DNA of 64,000 nucleotides from DATARH01 sp963773625 (GTDB lineage: Bacteria > Pseudomonadota > Alphaproteobacteria > ATCC43930 > CGMCC-115725): assembly GCA_963773625.1 (NCBI GenBank), contig CAVZCJ010000013.1, forward strand, positions 186,001 through 250,000, written 5' to 3'. How positions within the stretch are numbered: the first letter of the stretch is position 1; each line of letters begins with the position of its first letter. Shown here in pieces: positions 17,003 through 26,243 of this stretch. Under the pieces are notes generated by a model. The model was not told where the DNA came from and did no database searches. It saw only the letters and a list, made by a program, of their open reading frames with translations. Both the position numbers and the translations under genes were made by a program.

Positions 17003-17812
17003 ATGACGTTGCGCATAGCGGTCGGCGGCTTCGGGGCGATCGGCAAGGTCGTCGCCGCGGCGCTTGACCGCGGCATCGAAGGTCTGAGCCTCGCCGCCGT
17101 GTCGGCGCGAGGCGCCGCCCGGGCGGAGGCCGCGATGGCGAACTTCGCGGCGCCCGCGCCAGTCGTCCCGCTCGATCGCTTGTGGGCGGCGGCGGATGTC
17201 GTGATCGAATGCGCGCCCGCCAAGCATCTGCGCGAGATAGCCTCGCCGGCTCTCGCCAACGGACGCACGCTGGTCACCCTCTCCTGTGGCGCGCTTCTGG
17301 ATAATTTCGACCTAGTCGAGCTGGCGCGGGAGCATGGAGGCCGCATCCTAGTGCCGACCGGAGCCCTCATTGGCCTCGACGCGGTGCAGGCGGCGGCCGT
17401 GAACGGCGGCATCCGCTCGGTGCAGATGATCACGCGGAAACCGCCCAATGGTCTTGAAGGGGCGCCCTATCTGGTCGAGCACGGTATCGATGTCAGCGGG
17501 CTCAACGCCGCGAAGCTGGTGTTCAGCGGCAGTGCGCGCGACGCAGCGCGCGGTTTTCCAGCCAACGTCAATGTCGCGGCGGCGTTGGCGCTGGCCGGAA
17601 TCGGGCCGGAACGGACGATGATCGACATCTGGGCCGACCCGGCGGTCAACCGCAATATCCACCGCATCGAGGTCGAAGCCGATTCCGCACGCTTCTCGAT
17701 GCAGATCGAGAATGTGCCGAGCCTCGAAAACCCGCGTACCGGCCGCCTCACGGCGCTCTCGGTTATCGCCTTGTTACGGAAGTTAACCAGTCCGCTGGCG
17801 ATCGGGACCTGA
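17003..17812 (+). CDS. L-aspartate dehydrogenase-like NAD(P)-dependent enzyme
   Basis: 269 residues: N-terminal Rossmann fold (VGGFGAIGKVVAAALD) and the C-terminal catalytic domain typical of aspartate dehydrogenase (PTGALIGLDAVQAA, WADPAVNRNIHRIEVEADSA). Family members oxidise L-aspartate to iminoaspartate, the entry to de novo NAD synthesis, or act on aspartate in catabolism. No nadA or nadC is nearby, so the NAD role is unproven here. It is third in the run after the acyl-CoA dehydrogenase and DUF1330. IS-derived sequence begins 20 bp past its stop. Confidence 0.82.
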   Translation: MTLRIAVGGFGAIGKVVAAALDRGIEGLSLAAVSARGAARAEAAMANFAAPAPVVPLDRLWAAADVVIECAPAKHLREIASPALANGRTLVTLSCGALLDNFDLVELAREHGGRILVPTGALIGLDAVQAAAVNGGIRSVQMITRKPPNGLEGAPYLVEHGIDVSGLNAAKLVFSGSARDAARGFPANVNVAAALALAGIGPERTMIDIWADPAVNRNIHRIEVEADSARFSMQIENVPSLENPRTGRLTALSVIALLRKLTSPLAIGT

Positions 17813-17832
17813 TCGGGCCGACATACGCATAA

Positions 17833-18614
17833 ATGATGTTGTTCAAAGTCTTGGTGCTGCAAACGCTGTACACGCTGTCGGACGAGCAGACCGAATATCA
17901 GCTCAAGGATCGGCTGTCGTTTATGCGGTTTATCGGCTTAGCACTGCACGAGGCGGTGCCTGATGCCAAGACGATTTGGCTTTACCGCGAGCAGCTGGCG
18001 CGAGCCGGGCGGTCGAGCGTCTCTTCGCGCGATTTGACGGGCTGCTTCGCGCGAAGGGTTGCTGGCGATGGGCGGTCAGATCGTCGATGCGACGTGATCG
18101 AGGCGCGCCGGCCGCGCTGACCCAGGCGGAGAAGGACACCCTCAAGGCGCGCACCCTGCCGCCTCGAAGCCGGCGCGCGGCGCAGATCGACCGCGACGGC
18201 GCTGCACATTAAAGCGCGGGCGCAGCCAGACGACAGCCGACCGAGTTCCCGCGGGCACAAGCGCCAGGCAGAGATCGCGTCCGATGTTCGGATACAAAAA
18301 CCACGTCGCTCGACCGCGAGCATGCTTTTTGCGCGCTATACCGTGACGCATGCGGCCAGATATGACGAGCCAGTCGCGCGTGCTCGATCGCGACAACACC
18401 GCCAGCGATTGTGCGCCGATACCGCCTATCGCTCGGTCGCGAACCTGGCCCTGCTCGACGGTGTCCCGAGCCAGTTTCAGCGCAGAAGCCGCGAGACGCA
18501 GATGCCGGCGGAGCCCGCGTCGAGCATGTCTTCGCCGCCCAGAAACGCCGCCTCGGACTGATCGTGCGAACCGTCGGCATGGTGCGCGCGGCACAACTTT
18601 ACGAGTGTCCGTAA
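17833..18614 (+). mobile_element. Degenerate IS5-family transposase remnant
   Basis: Pieces of one IS5-type transposase appear in order but in different frames: FKVLVLQTLYTLSDEQTEYQ and FMRFIGLALHEAVPDAKTIW, then RAVERLFARFDG, then AMGGQIVDAT followed by VIEARRP, then FGYKNHV and DREHAF, VLDRDNTAS, AYRSVANLALLDG and finally RVEHVFAAQKRRLGLIVRTV. The first roughly 80 residues are missing, and several frameshifts and deletions separate the blocks, so it cannot move. No terminal inverted repeats were recognised. Confidence 0.85.
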
Positions 18615-18752
18615 GTTTGGTGTAAGGTCAGACCGCCGCGGACCACCACGAACCGCGCTGGGTCGCGAACCGCGCAAGCCAAGCACTTTGCCGCGCATCG
18701 TGTCCGGTCCGCGGCGCCTCGGCCTATGTCCGTGGCGCCGCCAGGCCCAGCA

Positions 18753-19139
18753 TCACTGACTGCTGCAGACGGTCACCTGAATCGTGCATTTCAGGCCAGG
18801 ATTGTAATTGCGGCACTGTTCCAGCGCGACGATTTCCGCGTCCGTCGTGTTGGAACGGGTCGCCCAGCCATAGCCGCTGCAGCTGTCGGTCGAAGCGACC
18901 GCGCCGCATTGCCCGGGGCCGACCTCGGCCACTACCTGACAGCTTGAACCCTGTGACGAGCATTCGGACATCGCGCGGCTATTGGCCCCAGGCTGGCCGG
19001 GATAGTTCCAGCTGCGGCCCCATGCGCAATTGGTGCGGTCGTAAGCGATCGCCCCGTATTCGGCAAACGCCGGTACGGTAGAGGCAAAGACTCCAGTCAA
19101 GGTAATCAAACCAGTAGCAAAGAGCGTGATACGGCGCAT
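18753..19139 (-). CDS. DUF4189 cysteine-rich exported protein
   Basis: 128 residues with a signal peptide ending at VPAFAEYG. The mature part is a DUF4189 domain: YGAIAYDRTNCAWGRSWN, CSSQGSSCQVV, QCGAVA and a C-terminal VCSSQ. Its even distribution of cysteines indicates several disulfides in the periplasm or outside the cell. The family has no known activity; GAIAYD and the spaced alternating Ala/Cys pattern are its trademark. It stands alone between the IS remnant and glpD, and is divergent from glpD. Confidence 0.82.
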   Translation of the reverse strand: MRRITLFATGLITLTGVFASTVPAFAEYGAIAYDRTNCAWGRSWNYPGQPGANSRAMSECSSQGSSCQVVAEVGPGQCGAVASTDSCSGYGWATRSNTTDAEIVALEQCRNYNPGLKCTIQVTVCSSQ

Positions 19140-19342
19140 GGGACCCGTCCTTCCACTAAAGATTGGGCGACGGTAATTCCAAGTTTCCGCTTACGCAACT
19201 CTCCGTTTTCGGGAACGCTCCAGTCGCTCGAAAGCGCGTCTCCCGCTATGCTCGCTCCATCACCGGTGGAGCCGACAATGTTGCCCGCCCCGATCGATCG
19301 CCGCGCCTTGTGGCGCCGAGTAAACCACGGCGCCGAGTGGTC

Positions 19343-20734
19343 GTGAGCGACGTTTTTGATCTTCTCATCGTCGGCGGCGGCATCAACGGGGTTGGCATCG
19401 CTCGCGACGCTGCGGGGCGCGGGATCAAAGTGCTGCTATGCGAAAAGGGCGATCTCGCCGGCGCGACCTCGTCCGCGTCGAGCAAGATGATCCACGGCGG
19501 ACTCCGCTACCTTGAACACGGTGCTTTCCACCTCGTGCGCGAATCACTGGCCGAGCGCGAAGTGCTGCTCAAGGCCGCGCCGCATCTGGTACGGCCGATG
19601 CGTTTCGTGCTGCCGCATGGGCCGGGGCTGCGGCCGCGCTGGATGTTGCGGCTCGGCCTCTTCCTCTACGACCGGCTGGGCGGCGTTCGTTCGCTGGCGG
19701 CCTCGGACGCGATCGATCTACGCACCGGACCGATGGCGGCGCCGCTGCAGGATCGGGTGAAGCGCGGTTTCGTTTATTCCGATTGCGTTGTTGACGATGC
19801 GCGACTCACGGTCGCCAACGCGCGCGACGCGACGCGCCACGGCGCGACAATCCTCACGCGCACTGCCCTCACTGGAGCGCGTCGTGACGGCGGGCTGTGG
19901 CGGGTGGCACTGAGCGGCGCAGAGGGCGCGAACCAGGAGGTGGCGGCGCGCATCCTCGTCAATGCCGCGGGACCATGGGCGGCGGAAGTGCGGGCGCTCG
20001 CCGGGCTTTCCGGCCGTGCTCGCCTACGTCTTGTCAAGGGAAGCCACATCGTTGTCCGCCGGCTCTACGAGGGCGACCATGCCTATCTGCTGCAGAATGA
20101 TGACCGCCGTGTCGTCTTCGCGATCCCGTTTGAGCGCGATTTCACACTGATCGGCACTACAGAGTCGGCCGCTGCGGCGCCGCAGGCCGAGCCGGTAACG
20201 GACACGGAGCTCGCCTATCTCTGCCGCGCCGTCGGGCGCTGGTTTGGGCGCGCGCCCGAGCCTGCCGATATCGTCTGGTGCTATTCGGGTGTGCGGCCGC
20301 TCTACGACGACGGTTCGCTCACCGCCTCGGAAACAAGCCGCGACTATTTCCTCGAGTTGAACGAAATCGGTCCGCCGTGTTTGTCGATCTTCGGAGGAAA
20401 GCTCACCACCTATCGCCGTCTCGCCGAAGCGGTGCTGATGAAGTTGCGGCCGTACCTGCCGGGAATGGGACTGAACTGGACTTCTGCTGCGATGTTGCCC
20501 GACGACAGCGAGGCGTTCGCCGGACCGGCAGCCGAATTTGCGCCGGGGCTCGGCAAACAACAGGTCGAGTTCATGATGCGCGAGGAATGGGCGCGGACCG
20601 CGGACGATATCCTGTGGCGGCGCAGCAAATTGGGTCTCGTCACCTCGCCGGAGCAGCGGGAAAAGCTGGCCCAGTTCATCGCGAGCCGGGAACCTCGAGC
20701 CGCCGTGCCAGCCGGGCAAACAGTAGGTCGGTGA
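19343..20734 (+). CDS. glpD: Aerobic glycerol-3-phosphate dehydrogenase
   Basis: 463 residues from GTG 19343 (SDVFDLLIVGGGINGVG). The frame stays open back to 19163, but that part is not protein-like and no in-frame ATG exists. The FAD-binding Rossmann motif GGGINGVGIARDAAGRG, SSASSKMIHGGLRYLE, LLQNDDRRVVFAIPFE and YSGVRPLYDD are hallmark GlpD blocks. It oxidises sn-glycerol-3-phosphate to DHAP at the membrane and reduces ubiquinone. The C-terminal cap is about 40 residues shorter than in typical GlpD (near residues 380-400). The 3' end overlaps the convergent ABC permease gene by 59 bp. No other glp genes are adjacent. Confidence 0.88.
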   Translation: MSDVFDLLIVGGGINGVGIARDAAGRGIKVLLCEKGDLAGATSSASSKMIHGGLRYLEHGAFHLVRESLAEREVLLKAAPHLVRPMRFVLPHGPGLRPRWMLRLGLFLYDRLGGVRSLAASDAIDLRTGPMAAPLQDRVKRGFVYSDCVVDDARLTVANARDATRHGATILTRTALTGARRDGGLWRVALSGAEGANQEVAARILVNAAGPWAAEVRALAGLSGRARLRLVKGSHIVVRRLYEGDHAYLLQNDDRRVVFAIPFERDFTLIGTTESAAAAPQAEPVTDTELAYLCRAVGRWFGRAPEPADIVWCYSGVRPLYDDGSLTASETSRDYFLELNEIGPPCLSIFGGKLTTYRRLAEAVLMKLRPYLPGMGLNWTSAAMLPDDSEAFAGPAAEFAPGLGKQQVEFMMREEWARTADDILWRRSKLGLVTSPEQREKLAQFIASREPRAAVPAGQTVGR

Positions 20735-21413
20735 GGATCGCAAACAGCGCCACCAACACCGCGCCCTGGATCACGTAGGGCAGCTTGTTGCCGGCCAGCC
20801 CGTCGAAGATCGGCGTACCCAAAGTCAGCGCGCCCACGGCCGAGCCGATCGTCGCGGTACCGATGCCAATCGTCACAGACACCCGCACTCCGGCGAGGAT
20901 CACGGGCGCCGCCAGCGGCAGCTCGACGGCGCGCAGCACCTGACAGCGGGACAGGCCCACGCCGCTCGCGGCGTCGCGGACCGCTTCCGGTACGCCCTCG
21001 ATTCCGGCGATCGAATTCTCGACGATCGGCAACAGCCCGTACAGGAACAGTGCTACTGCGGTCGGCCGCGATCCAAACCCCAGCGCCGGCACCGCCAGCG
21101 CCAGCACCGCCGCCGGCGGGAAGGTCTGGCCGATCGTCGCAGCAACGTTGACCAAAGTACGAAAGTCGCGCCCGGCCGGCCGGGTCACAAACACCGCCAG
21201 TCCGACCCCGGTGATGGTCGCCATGGTGCTCGCCAGCGCGACCAGCACGAGGTGCGACCAGAACATCCCAACAAAACTCGCCCTATCGAAGATTTGCGGC
21301 TGCACGCCGGGGAATGCCCAGCCGAAAAGCCCGCGCAGCTGCTCCATGTCGAGAAGCAGAAAGGCAAGGAGCAGGCCGACCCAAAGCGCCGGACTCTTCA
21401 AGGATGCGGGCAT
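20676..21413 (-). CDS. Osmoprotectant ABC transporter permease (YehW type)
   Basis: 245 residues with about six hydrophobic helices and the binding-protein-dependent permease segment (EAVRDAASGVGLSRCQVLRA and VELPLAAPVILAGVR). The ATG at 21413 overlaps the ATPase stop as TGATG, a translational-coupling arrangement, so the GTG one codon earlier is not chosen. Gene order binding protein, long permease, ATPase, short permease equals that of yehZYXW (osmF) in enterobacteria, a low-affinity glycine-betaine type importer. This is the last gene and converges on glpD with 59 bp of overlap. Confidence 0.87.
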   Translation of the reverse strand: MPASLKSPALWVGLLLAFLLLDMEQLRGLFGWAFPGVQPQIFDRASFVGMFWSHLVLVALASTMATITGVGLAVFVTRPAGRDFRTLVNVAATIGQTFPPAAVLALAVPALGFGSRPTAVALFLYGLLPIVENSIAGIEGVPEAVRDAASGVGLSRCQVLRAVELPLAAPVILAGVRVSVTIGIGTATIGSAVGALTLGTPIFDGLAGNKLPYVIQGAVLVALFAILTDLLFARLARRLEVPGSR

Positions 21414-22336
21414 CACCGCACCAAGTCCGCGAGCAGGAGGGCGCCGATCACCTGGCCCCCGGCGTCGGCGACCGCTAACCGGTCGCGGCGACGCGCGGTC
21501 ATCTGGCCAAGCGCCTCCGCGAGTGATGCGTCTGCGGAGATCGGCTTGCCTTCGGAGGTCTCCCCGGCGCGCATCCGCTCGCCGACCTTGCGCACCGTCA
21601 ATAGCTTCAGTCCGGTCCCCTGCGCGCCGACAAAATCACGCACGAAATCGCTCCGCGGGCTCTCGACGATGTCGAGCGGCGTGCCGAGCTGCGCCAATTT
21701 CCCCCGGTCGAGGATTGCGATCACCGTCGCGAGGCGCAGCGCCTCATCGATGTCGTGGGTGACGAACAGGATGGTCTTGCCGGTCTCGCGGTGGATGCGT
21801 GCGATCTCGCCCTGCAGCGCGTCGCGTGTGATCGGATCGACCGCCGCGAACGGTTCGTCCATCAGCAGCACGTCCGGATCGGCGGCGAGCGCCCGGGCGA
21901 CGCCGACGCGCTGCTGCTCGCCACCCGACAACTGGTGCGGAAATTTGCCCCGATAGGTCGCCGGGTCGAGCCGCAGCATTTTTAGCAGTTCGGTGACGCG
22001 AGTCTCGATCCGCTCGCGCGGCCAGTCCAACAGGCGCGGCACCGTCGCGATGTTGTCCGCGACCCGCCAATGCGGAAACAGCCCGTTCGACTGGATGACG
22101 TAGCCGATACGCCTGCGCAGCGTTTCGGGCGGGACGGCGCGCACGTCCTCGCCACCGACCCGGATCGCGCCGCTGTCAAAATCGACGAGCCGGTTAATCA
22201 TCCGCAGGGTCGTCGATTTGCCGCAGCCCGAGGGTCCGAGCAGCACGCAGAAGGCGCCCCGCGGCACTTCGAGCGACAGATCGTCGACCACGGTGTGGCC
22301 GTCATAGGCCTTGCTGACCTGCTCGATCTCGATCAT
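21413..22336 (-). CDS. Osmoprotectant ABC transporter ATP-binding protein (YehX/OpuCA type)
   Basis: 307 residues. Walker A GPSGCGKST, Q-loop VIQSNGLFPHW, signature LSGGEQQR, Walker B VLLMDEPF and the H-loop THDIDEAL are all intact. The C-terminal about 65 residues (SADASLAEALGQMTARRRDR, LAVADAGGQVIGALLLADLV) resemble a single CBS-like module, as in the quaternary-ammonium ATPases of the OpuA/YehX group, where it can sense ionic strength. It overlaps the upstream permease by 4 bp (ATGA) and the downstream permease by 1 bp. Confidence 0.92.
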   Translation of the reverse strand: MIEIEQVSKAYDGHTVVDDLSLEVPRGAFCVLLGPSGCGKSTTLRMINRLVDFDSGAIRVGGEDVRAVPPETLRRRIGYVIQSNGLFPHWRVADNIATVPRLLDWPRERIETRVTELLKMLRLDPATYRGKFPHQLSGGEQQRVGVARALAADPDVLLMDEPFAAVDPITRDALQGEIARIHRETGKTILFVTHDIDEALRLATVIAILDRGKLAQLGTPLDIVESPRSDFVRDFVGAQGTGLKLLTVRKVGERMRAGETSEGKPISADASLAEALGQMTARRRDRLAVADAGGQVIGALLLADLVR

Positions 22337-23533
22337 GGCGCGTAGCGCCGGCCGAGCGCGGCGGCGAGCAGCCGCAACAGGAAATCGACCACCAGCGCCA
22401 ACAGGATCGCCGGCAGCGCGCCTAACAGCACGAGGTCGATCGCGTACTGTCCGAGCCCGTCGAAAACGAAACTGCCGAGCCCGCCGGCGCCGATCAGCGC
22501 CGCCACGACCGCCAGCCCGATTGCCTGTACCGTGACAATACGCAGGCCGGCGATCAGCACCGGCAGCGCCAGCGGCACCTCGACCTGCCAGAACACCTGC
22601 CGTCCGGTCATGCCCATGCCGCGTGCCGCGTCGATGGCGCCCGGGGAAACCCCGCCGATCCCGGCCAGGGTGTTTCTCGCCACCGGCAGCAGCGCATAAA
22701 GCACCAGCGCGATGATCGCCGGCGCTGGCCCGACTCCGCCGATCCCGAGCGCGGCCAGGGCCGGCACCGCTTTCGTCAGCGCCGAGAGCGGCACAACCAA
22801 CAACCCGAAGAGCGCGATCGAAGGCACCGTCTGCAGCAGGTTGAGCACCGCGAAGAGCGGCGCCTCAAACCGCTTCCTGCGCAACGCCGCGAAGTCCGAG
22901 TGGCACGCCGATCAGTAGCGCCGGTCCGACCGAGGCCGCGACCAGCACGGCATGCCGCAGGACCGCGGCGGCGAACACTTCGCGCCGCGTCATGTACTCG
23001 CGCGCCAAGGACAACGCGTCGAACATGCCCATTTCCGCCAATACGATAAGCGCCCCCGCGGCAAGCGCGGCGGCGATAAGCCGGGTCACCGCGGCGGCTT
23101 CGGATCGTTGCAGCCCGTCGATGAGGGCTAACCCGGCGCAGCAGAGGGCAATCCAGAACCCGGCGCCGAGCGATACCCGCGCCGCCGGGGGCGCTCCAAC
23201 AGAAAGGATCGCCGCCGCGTCGCCGGCGGCGGCAATGACGAGGATAACCGTCGTCCCGGCGACCGCGGCCGCGAGTGAGGCGAGCGCGCGGCGCGGCGCG
23301 GCAAATCCGATCGCGAGCAGGATTGCGGCGCAAGCCGTCAGCCCGGCTACAAACCCCGCACCGGCCGCGTTCCACAGCATCACCGGCCGTCCCGACACCA
23401 GCCGGCTCGGCGCCAGGCCGACGAAGCCGCAGCCAACAACCCCGATGACAGCAACCGCGATCAGCAGCGGCAGCACGAGGTTGCGCGGTATGCTCGTGGC
23501 GCCCGTCGGCAGAGCTGGCGCGGCGACGTTCAT
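22333..23533 (-). pseudogene. Osmoprotectant ABC transporter permease (YehY type), frameshifted
   Basis: The N-terminal frame (ATG 23533) has several hydrophobic helices and ends in GPALLIGVPLGLRG. The transport core LRRKRFEAPLFAVLNLLQTV continues in the next frame from about 22884 to 22333. A single extra base near 22885 joins them into about 400 residues, matching the long YehY-type permease (about 385) with its extra N-terminal membrane domain. The 20-bp overlap could in principle let two polypeptides be made (TTG 22884), but the break falls in the middle of a conserved permease segment. Start and stop overlap the neighbours by 4 bp each. Confidence 0.8.
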
Positions 23534-24474
23534 GGCCGGGCCTGCGCCGATTTCAGGTAATCGTCGGCGACGGCCCGCGCATCCTCGCCGTCAACCGCGA
23601 TCCGCGCGTTCAACGCCTGCAGCGTCTCGCGGGTCAGGGTCGCGAACACGCGGTCGAGCGCCGGGACGATCTCGGGGTGTCGGTCGAGCACGTCCGAGCG
23701 GATCACCGGCGCGGGGGCATACACCACCTGGGCATGCTTGTCGTCGCACAGTGCGACAAGGCCCAAGGCGGCAATCGCGCCGTCGGTGCCGTAGGCCATC
23801 GCGGCGTTGACTCCCGAAATGCTCTCGGCGGCGGCGCGCAGGGTGGCCGCCGTATTGCCGCCCGACAGGGTCAAGAGCTGGTCGCCGGACAGGTGAAACC
23901 CGTACGCGCTTTCAAACGCCGGGAGCGCGGCGGGACTTTCGACAAATTCCGCCGACGCGGCGAGGCGAAATCGCCCGCCCTGTTTCAGATACGCCGCGAG
24001 ATCGCCGACGCAGGGGCGAGCGGGAAATCCCGCGATGTCTTTGCGGACGGCGATGACCCAGGTGTTGTCGGCTGGCGCCGGGGTCAGCCAGACAAGCCCG
24101 TTCTGCTGTTTGTCGAGCGTGGCAACGAGAGCGTATGCCTTGGCCGCGTCCTTCCACACCGGATCAGCCTCGCGGTGGAAGAACAGCGCGCCGTTGCCGG
24201 TATATTCGGGATAGATGTCGATCTGCCCGGCGAGGATCGCCGCGCGGACGATGTTGGTAGGCCCGAGTCCGATGCGGCGCTGGACTGACGCGCCGGTACG
24301 CTCGATCACTGCCGCGATGAGCTCTCCCAGCAGCGAGCCCTCGGTATCGATCTTCGAGGCGACGACGATCGGCGCCTCGGCAGCGCGACACTGCGGCGAC
24401 AATGACAAGCCCAGCGCGAGTACGGCAGCGGCCACTATCCGCGCGACCGGTGGCCGTTTCGGGCATGTCGCCAT
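23530..24474 (-). CDS. Osmoprotectant ABC transporter substrate-binding protein (OsmF/YehZ type)
   Basis: 314 residues from ATG 24474, preferred over the upstream TTG because it directly begins a signal peptide (basic start, hydrophobic core, cleavage near CRAAEA). The mature protein is an OpuAC-type binding protein: PIVVASKIDTEGSLLGELIA, GLGPTNIVRAAILAGQIDIY, PEYTGNGALFF and AYGTDGAIAALGLVALCDD. It captures glycine betaine, choline or related compounds in the periplasm. It is first in the four-gene operon and overlaps the YehY-type gene by 4 bp. Confidence 0.88.
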   Translation of the reverse strand: MATCPKRPPVARIVAAAVLALGLSLSPQCRAAEAPIVVASKIDTEGSLLGELIAAVIERTGASVQRRIGLGPTNIVRAAILAGQIDIYPEYTGNGALFFHREADPVWKDAAKAYALVATLDKQQNGLVWLTPAPADNTWVIAVRKDIAGFPARPCVGDLAAYLKQGGRFRLAASAEFVESPAALPAFESAYGFHLSGDQLLTLSGGNTAATLRAAAESISGVNAAMAYGTDGAIAALGLVALCDDKHAQVVYAPAPVIRSDVLDRHPEIVPALDRVFATLTRETLQALNARIAVDGEDARAVADDYLKSAQARP

Positions 24475-24503
24475 GGCTGGCCTTCGATGGCGCCAAGTCA
24501 AAT

Positions 24504-24983
24504 TCAGAGGGGCATCGCCAGCAAAGTGTCAATCTGGCGGCTGTCGAGCACAACTTCCTTGCGAGCGAATTTCCAGCGGTCGTCTCGGCGCACCAGCCGA
24601 TCGACATAGCGGCCGGCGGCGAAGAGGCTCATCGCCCCGTCCTGCATCGTGCGGACGACGAGGAAATTGGCAACGACGTCGAGCGAGGCATCGCTACCGC
24701 CTGTCACCTTGATCGCGCTGATATGGTGACGGTAGTGCTGCGGCTCGTAGATGTTCGCCTTGCGCAGCGCCATCACGCGATCGACCAGCATCGCCCGCGA
24801 GGTGAGGTAAACTAGGCCCAGCGGCAGGCCGGCCTCGAAATTCTCCGCCGTGGTAATGCGGTAGTAGCAGTCCTCGACGAAGAAGTTCGGCCATTCCTCC
24901 AGCCGATCGTCGTCGAGGCAATGCGCGTAATCGGTATAGAGCGTTTCGAGCTCGAGCCGCCGCGCGACCTCGGCGGGAGTCAT
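24504..24983 (-). CDS. Aromatic-ring-hydroxylating dioxygenase, beta subunit
   Basis: 159 residues of the SnoaL/NTF2-like cone fold used by the small subunit of Rieske oxygenases: LETLYTDYAHCLDDDRLEEW at the start, YYRITTAENFEAGLP, the YRHHISAIKVTGG strand and ARKEVVLDSRQIDTLLAMPL at the end. It has no cofactor. It stabilises the alpha3beta3 oxygenase. It follows the alpha-subunit gene after only 4 bp, so both are co-expressed. The closest recognised relatives act on benzoate- or phthalate-like substrates, but the specific substrate is not identifiable. Confidence 0.88.
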   Translation of the reverse strand: MTPAEVARRLELETLYTDYAHCLDDDRLEEWPNFFVEDCYYRITTAENFEAGLPLGLVYLTSRAMLVDRVMALRKANIYEPQHYRHHISAIKVTGGSDASLDVVANFLVVRTMQDGAMSLFAAGRYVDRLVRRDDRWKFARKEVVLDSRQIDTLLAMPL

Positions 24984-24987
24984 CCTG

Positions 24988-26226
24988 TCAGTAACCCATC
25001 ATCGGGCGATAGGCCTGCCAGAAGCCGCGGATCGACGCCTCGGTGGTGCGCGTATCCTCGCTGGTGTGGCCGTGACCGCCCATCTCGATCAGCGAGTTCT
25101 CATGCTCGGAGCCGACGATCGCGCGCTGTACGAAGCCGCCAACCGCGCCGTCCTCCATCGAAACATAGCCGGCCGGACCGACCAGGTTGCTCTGCAGCAG
25201 CCGCCGCTCGTCCATCGCCGCATCGTCTTCCTCGAAGCCAAGAAAGATCCATTGCAGCTCGGTCTCTTTCGGCCCCTTTGGCAAGACCAGCCGCAGCGCG
25301 ATCGAATTATTGACCTGCTGCAGCACGAAATTGGGGAAGACGCTCAAAATCTGCACGGTGATGTCGTCGCCGAACTCGGCGACCTGTTCGAGCAGGCGCG
25401 GATCCTCGAGATGGAGCCCGTCGCGCGCTGACTGGATGCCGGCATAGAGCTTGTCGCTGCCCTCCTTGCCGACGGTCTCGACCCCGCCGCGGGTGTAGGA
25501 GGCGTGCGCCTTGCCGCTATCGGCGACCAGCACCCCGCCGCCGGTCGAGAGCCGCGTGATGCGGAAAGTGGCGAAGAACGTATGTAGCAAGCTCGCGTGA
25601 TAGGTGTCGCGCACGTTTTCGAGATAGAGCTTCCAGTTGTTGTGCAGGATTTGCGAGGTGGTGCCGAGGATTTTCGGCTTGCCGTAAAGCACCCGGCCGA
25701 CCCGCTCCCCCACCATGTTGCCGATATACTCGGAAAGCGGCGGCGTCTCGTCCGACAGCGTGCCGAACACCAGCCCTCCGAAATGATCGGTGCGCAGCTT
25801 TTTTAAGCCATGGTCTTCGAGGCGAAAATCCTCGGGCATGCCGCCCTTGCCGGCGATGCCGCGGCGGAACGCGACGCTCTTCAGATTGCCCTCGAGATCG
25901 TAGCTCCACGAATGGTAGACGCAGGTCAGCAGGTCGGTGTTGCCCTGGCGCTTCAGGCAGACGAGGTTGCCGCGATGGGCGCAGCGATTGACCATCGCGT
26001 GGATCTGCCCGTCCTCGCCGCGGGTGACGATAACCGGCGTCTCGCCGAGGAAAGTGGTCTTGTAGTCGCCCGGCTTGGGTAGCTCACCCTCCAGCACGAG
26101 GAACTGCCAGGTGGCCCCAAGGAACAGCTTGTCAAGCTCGGCCCGGTAGATGTCCTCGTCGGAAAACACCCGGTAGGGTATCCGCGAATTGCCTTTCTTG
26201 GGCCAGGTGAGCGTATGCGTGTCCAT
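24988..26226 (-). CDS. Aromatic-ring-hydroxylating dioxygenase, alpha (Rieske) subunit
   Basis: 412 residues. The Rieske [2Fe-2S] ligands are in RCAHRGN and CVYHSW (CxH and CxxH). The mononuclear iron site is DTYHASLLH, preceded by ENVR, with the bridging aspartate at its start. The family inserts both atoms of O2 into an aromatic ring using electrons from a reductase. A flavin reductase gene lies about 1 kb upstream on the same strand and may serve as electron donor. The presence of a separate beta gene makes this a two-subunit oxygenase. Confidence 0.92.
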   Translation of the reverse strand: MDTHTLTWPKKGNSRIPYRVFSDEDIYRAELDKLFLGATWQFLVLEGELPKPGDYKTTFLGETPVIVTRGEDGQIHAMVNRCAHRGNLVCLKRQGNTDLLTCVYHSWSYDLEGNLKSVAFRRGIAGKGGMPEDFRLEDHGLKKLRTDHFGGLVFGTLSDETPPLSEYIGNMVGERVGRVLYGKPKILGTTSQILHNNWKLYLENVRDTYHASLLHTFFATFRITRLSTGGGVLVADSGKAHASYTRGGVETVGKEGSDKLYAGIQSARDGLHLEDPRLLEQVAEFGDDITVQILSVFPNFVLQQVNNSIALRLVLPKGPKETELQWIFLGFEEDDAAMDERRLLQSNLVGPAGYVSMEDGAVGGFVQRAIVGSEHENSLIEMGGHGHTSEDTRTTEASIRGFWQAYRPMMGY

Positions 26227-26243
26227 GCTGCCCTCCAGCGCGC

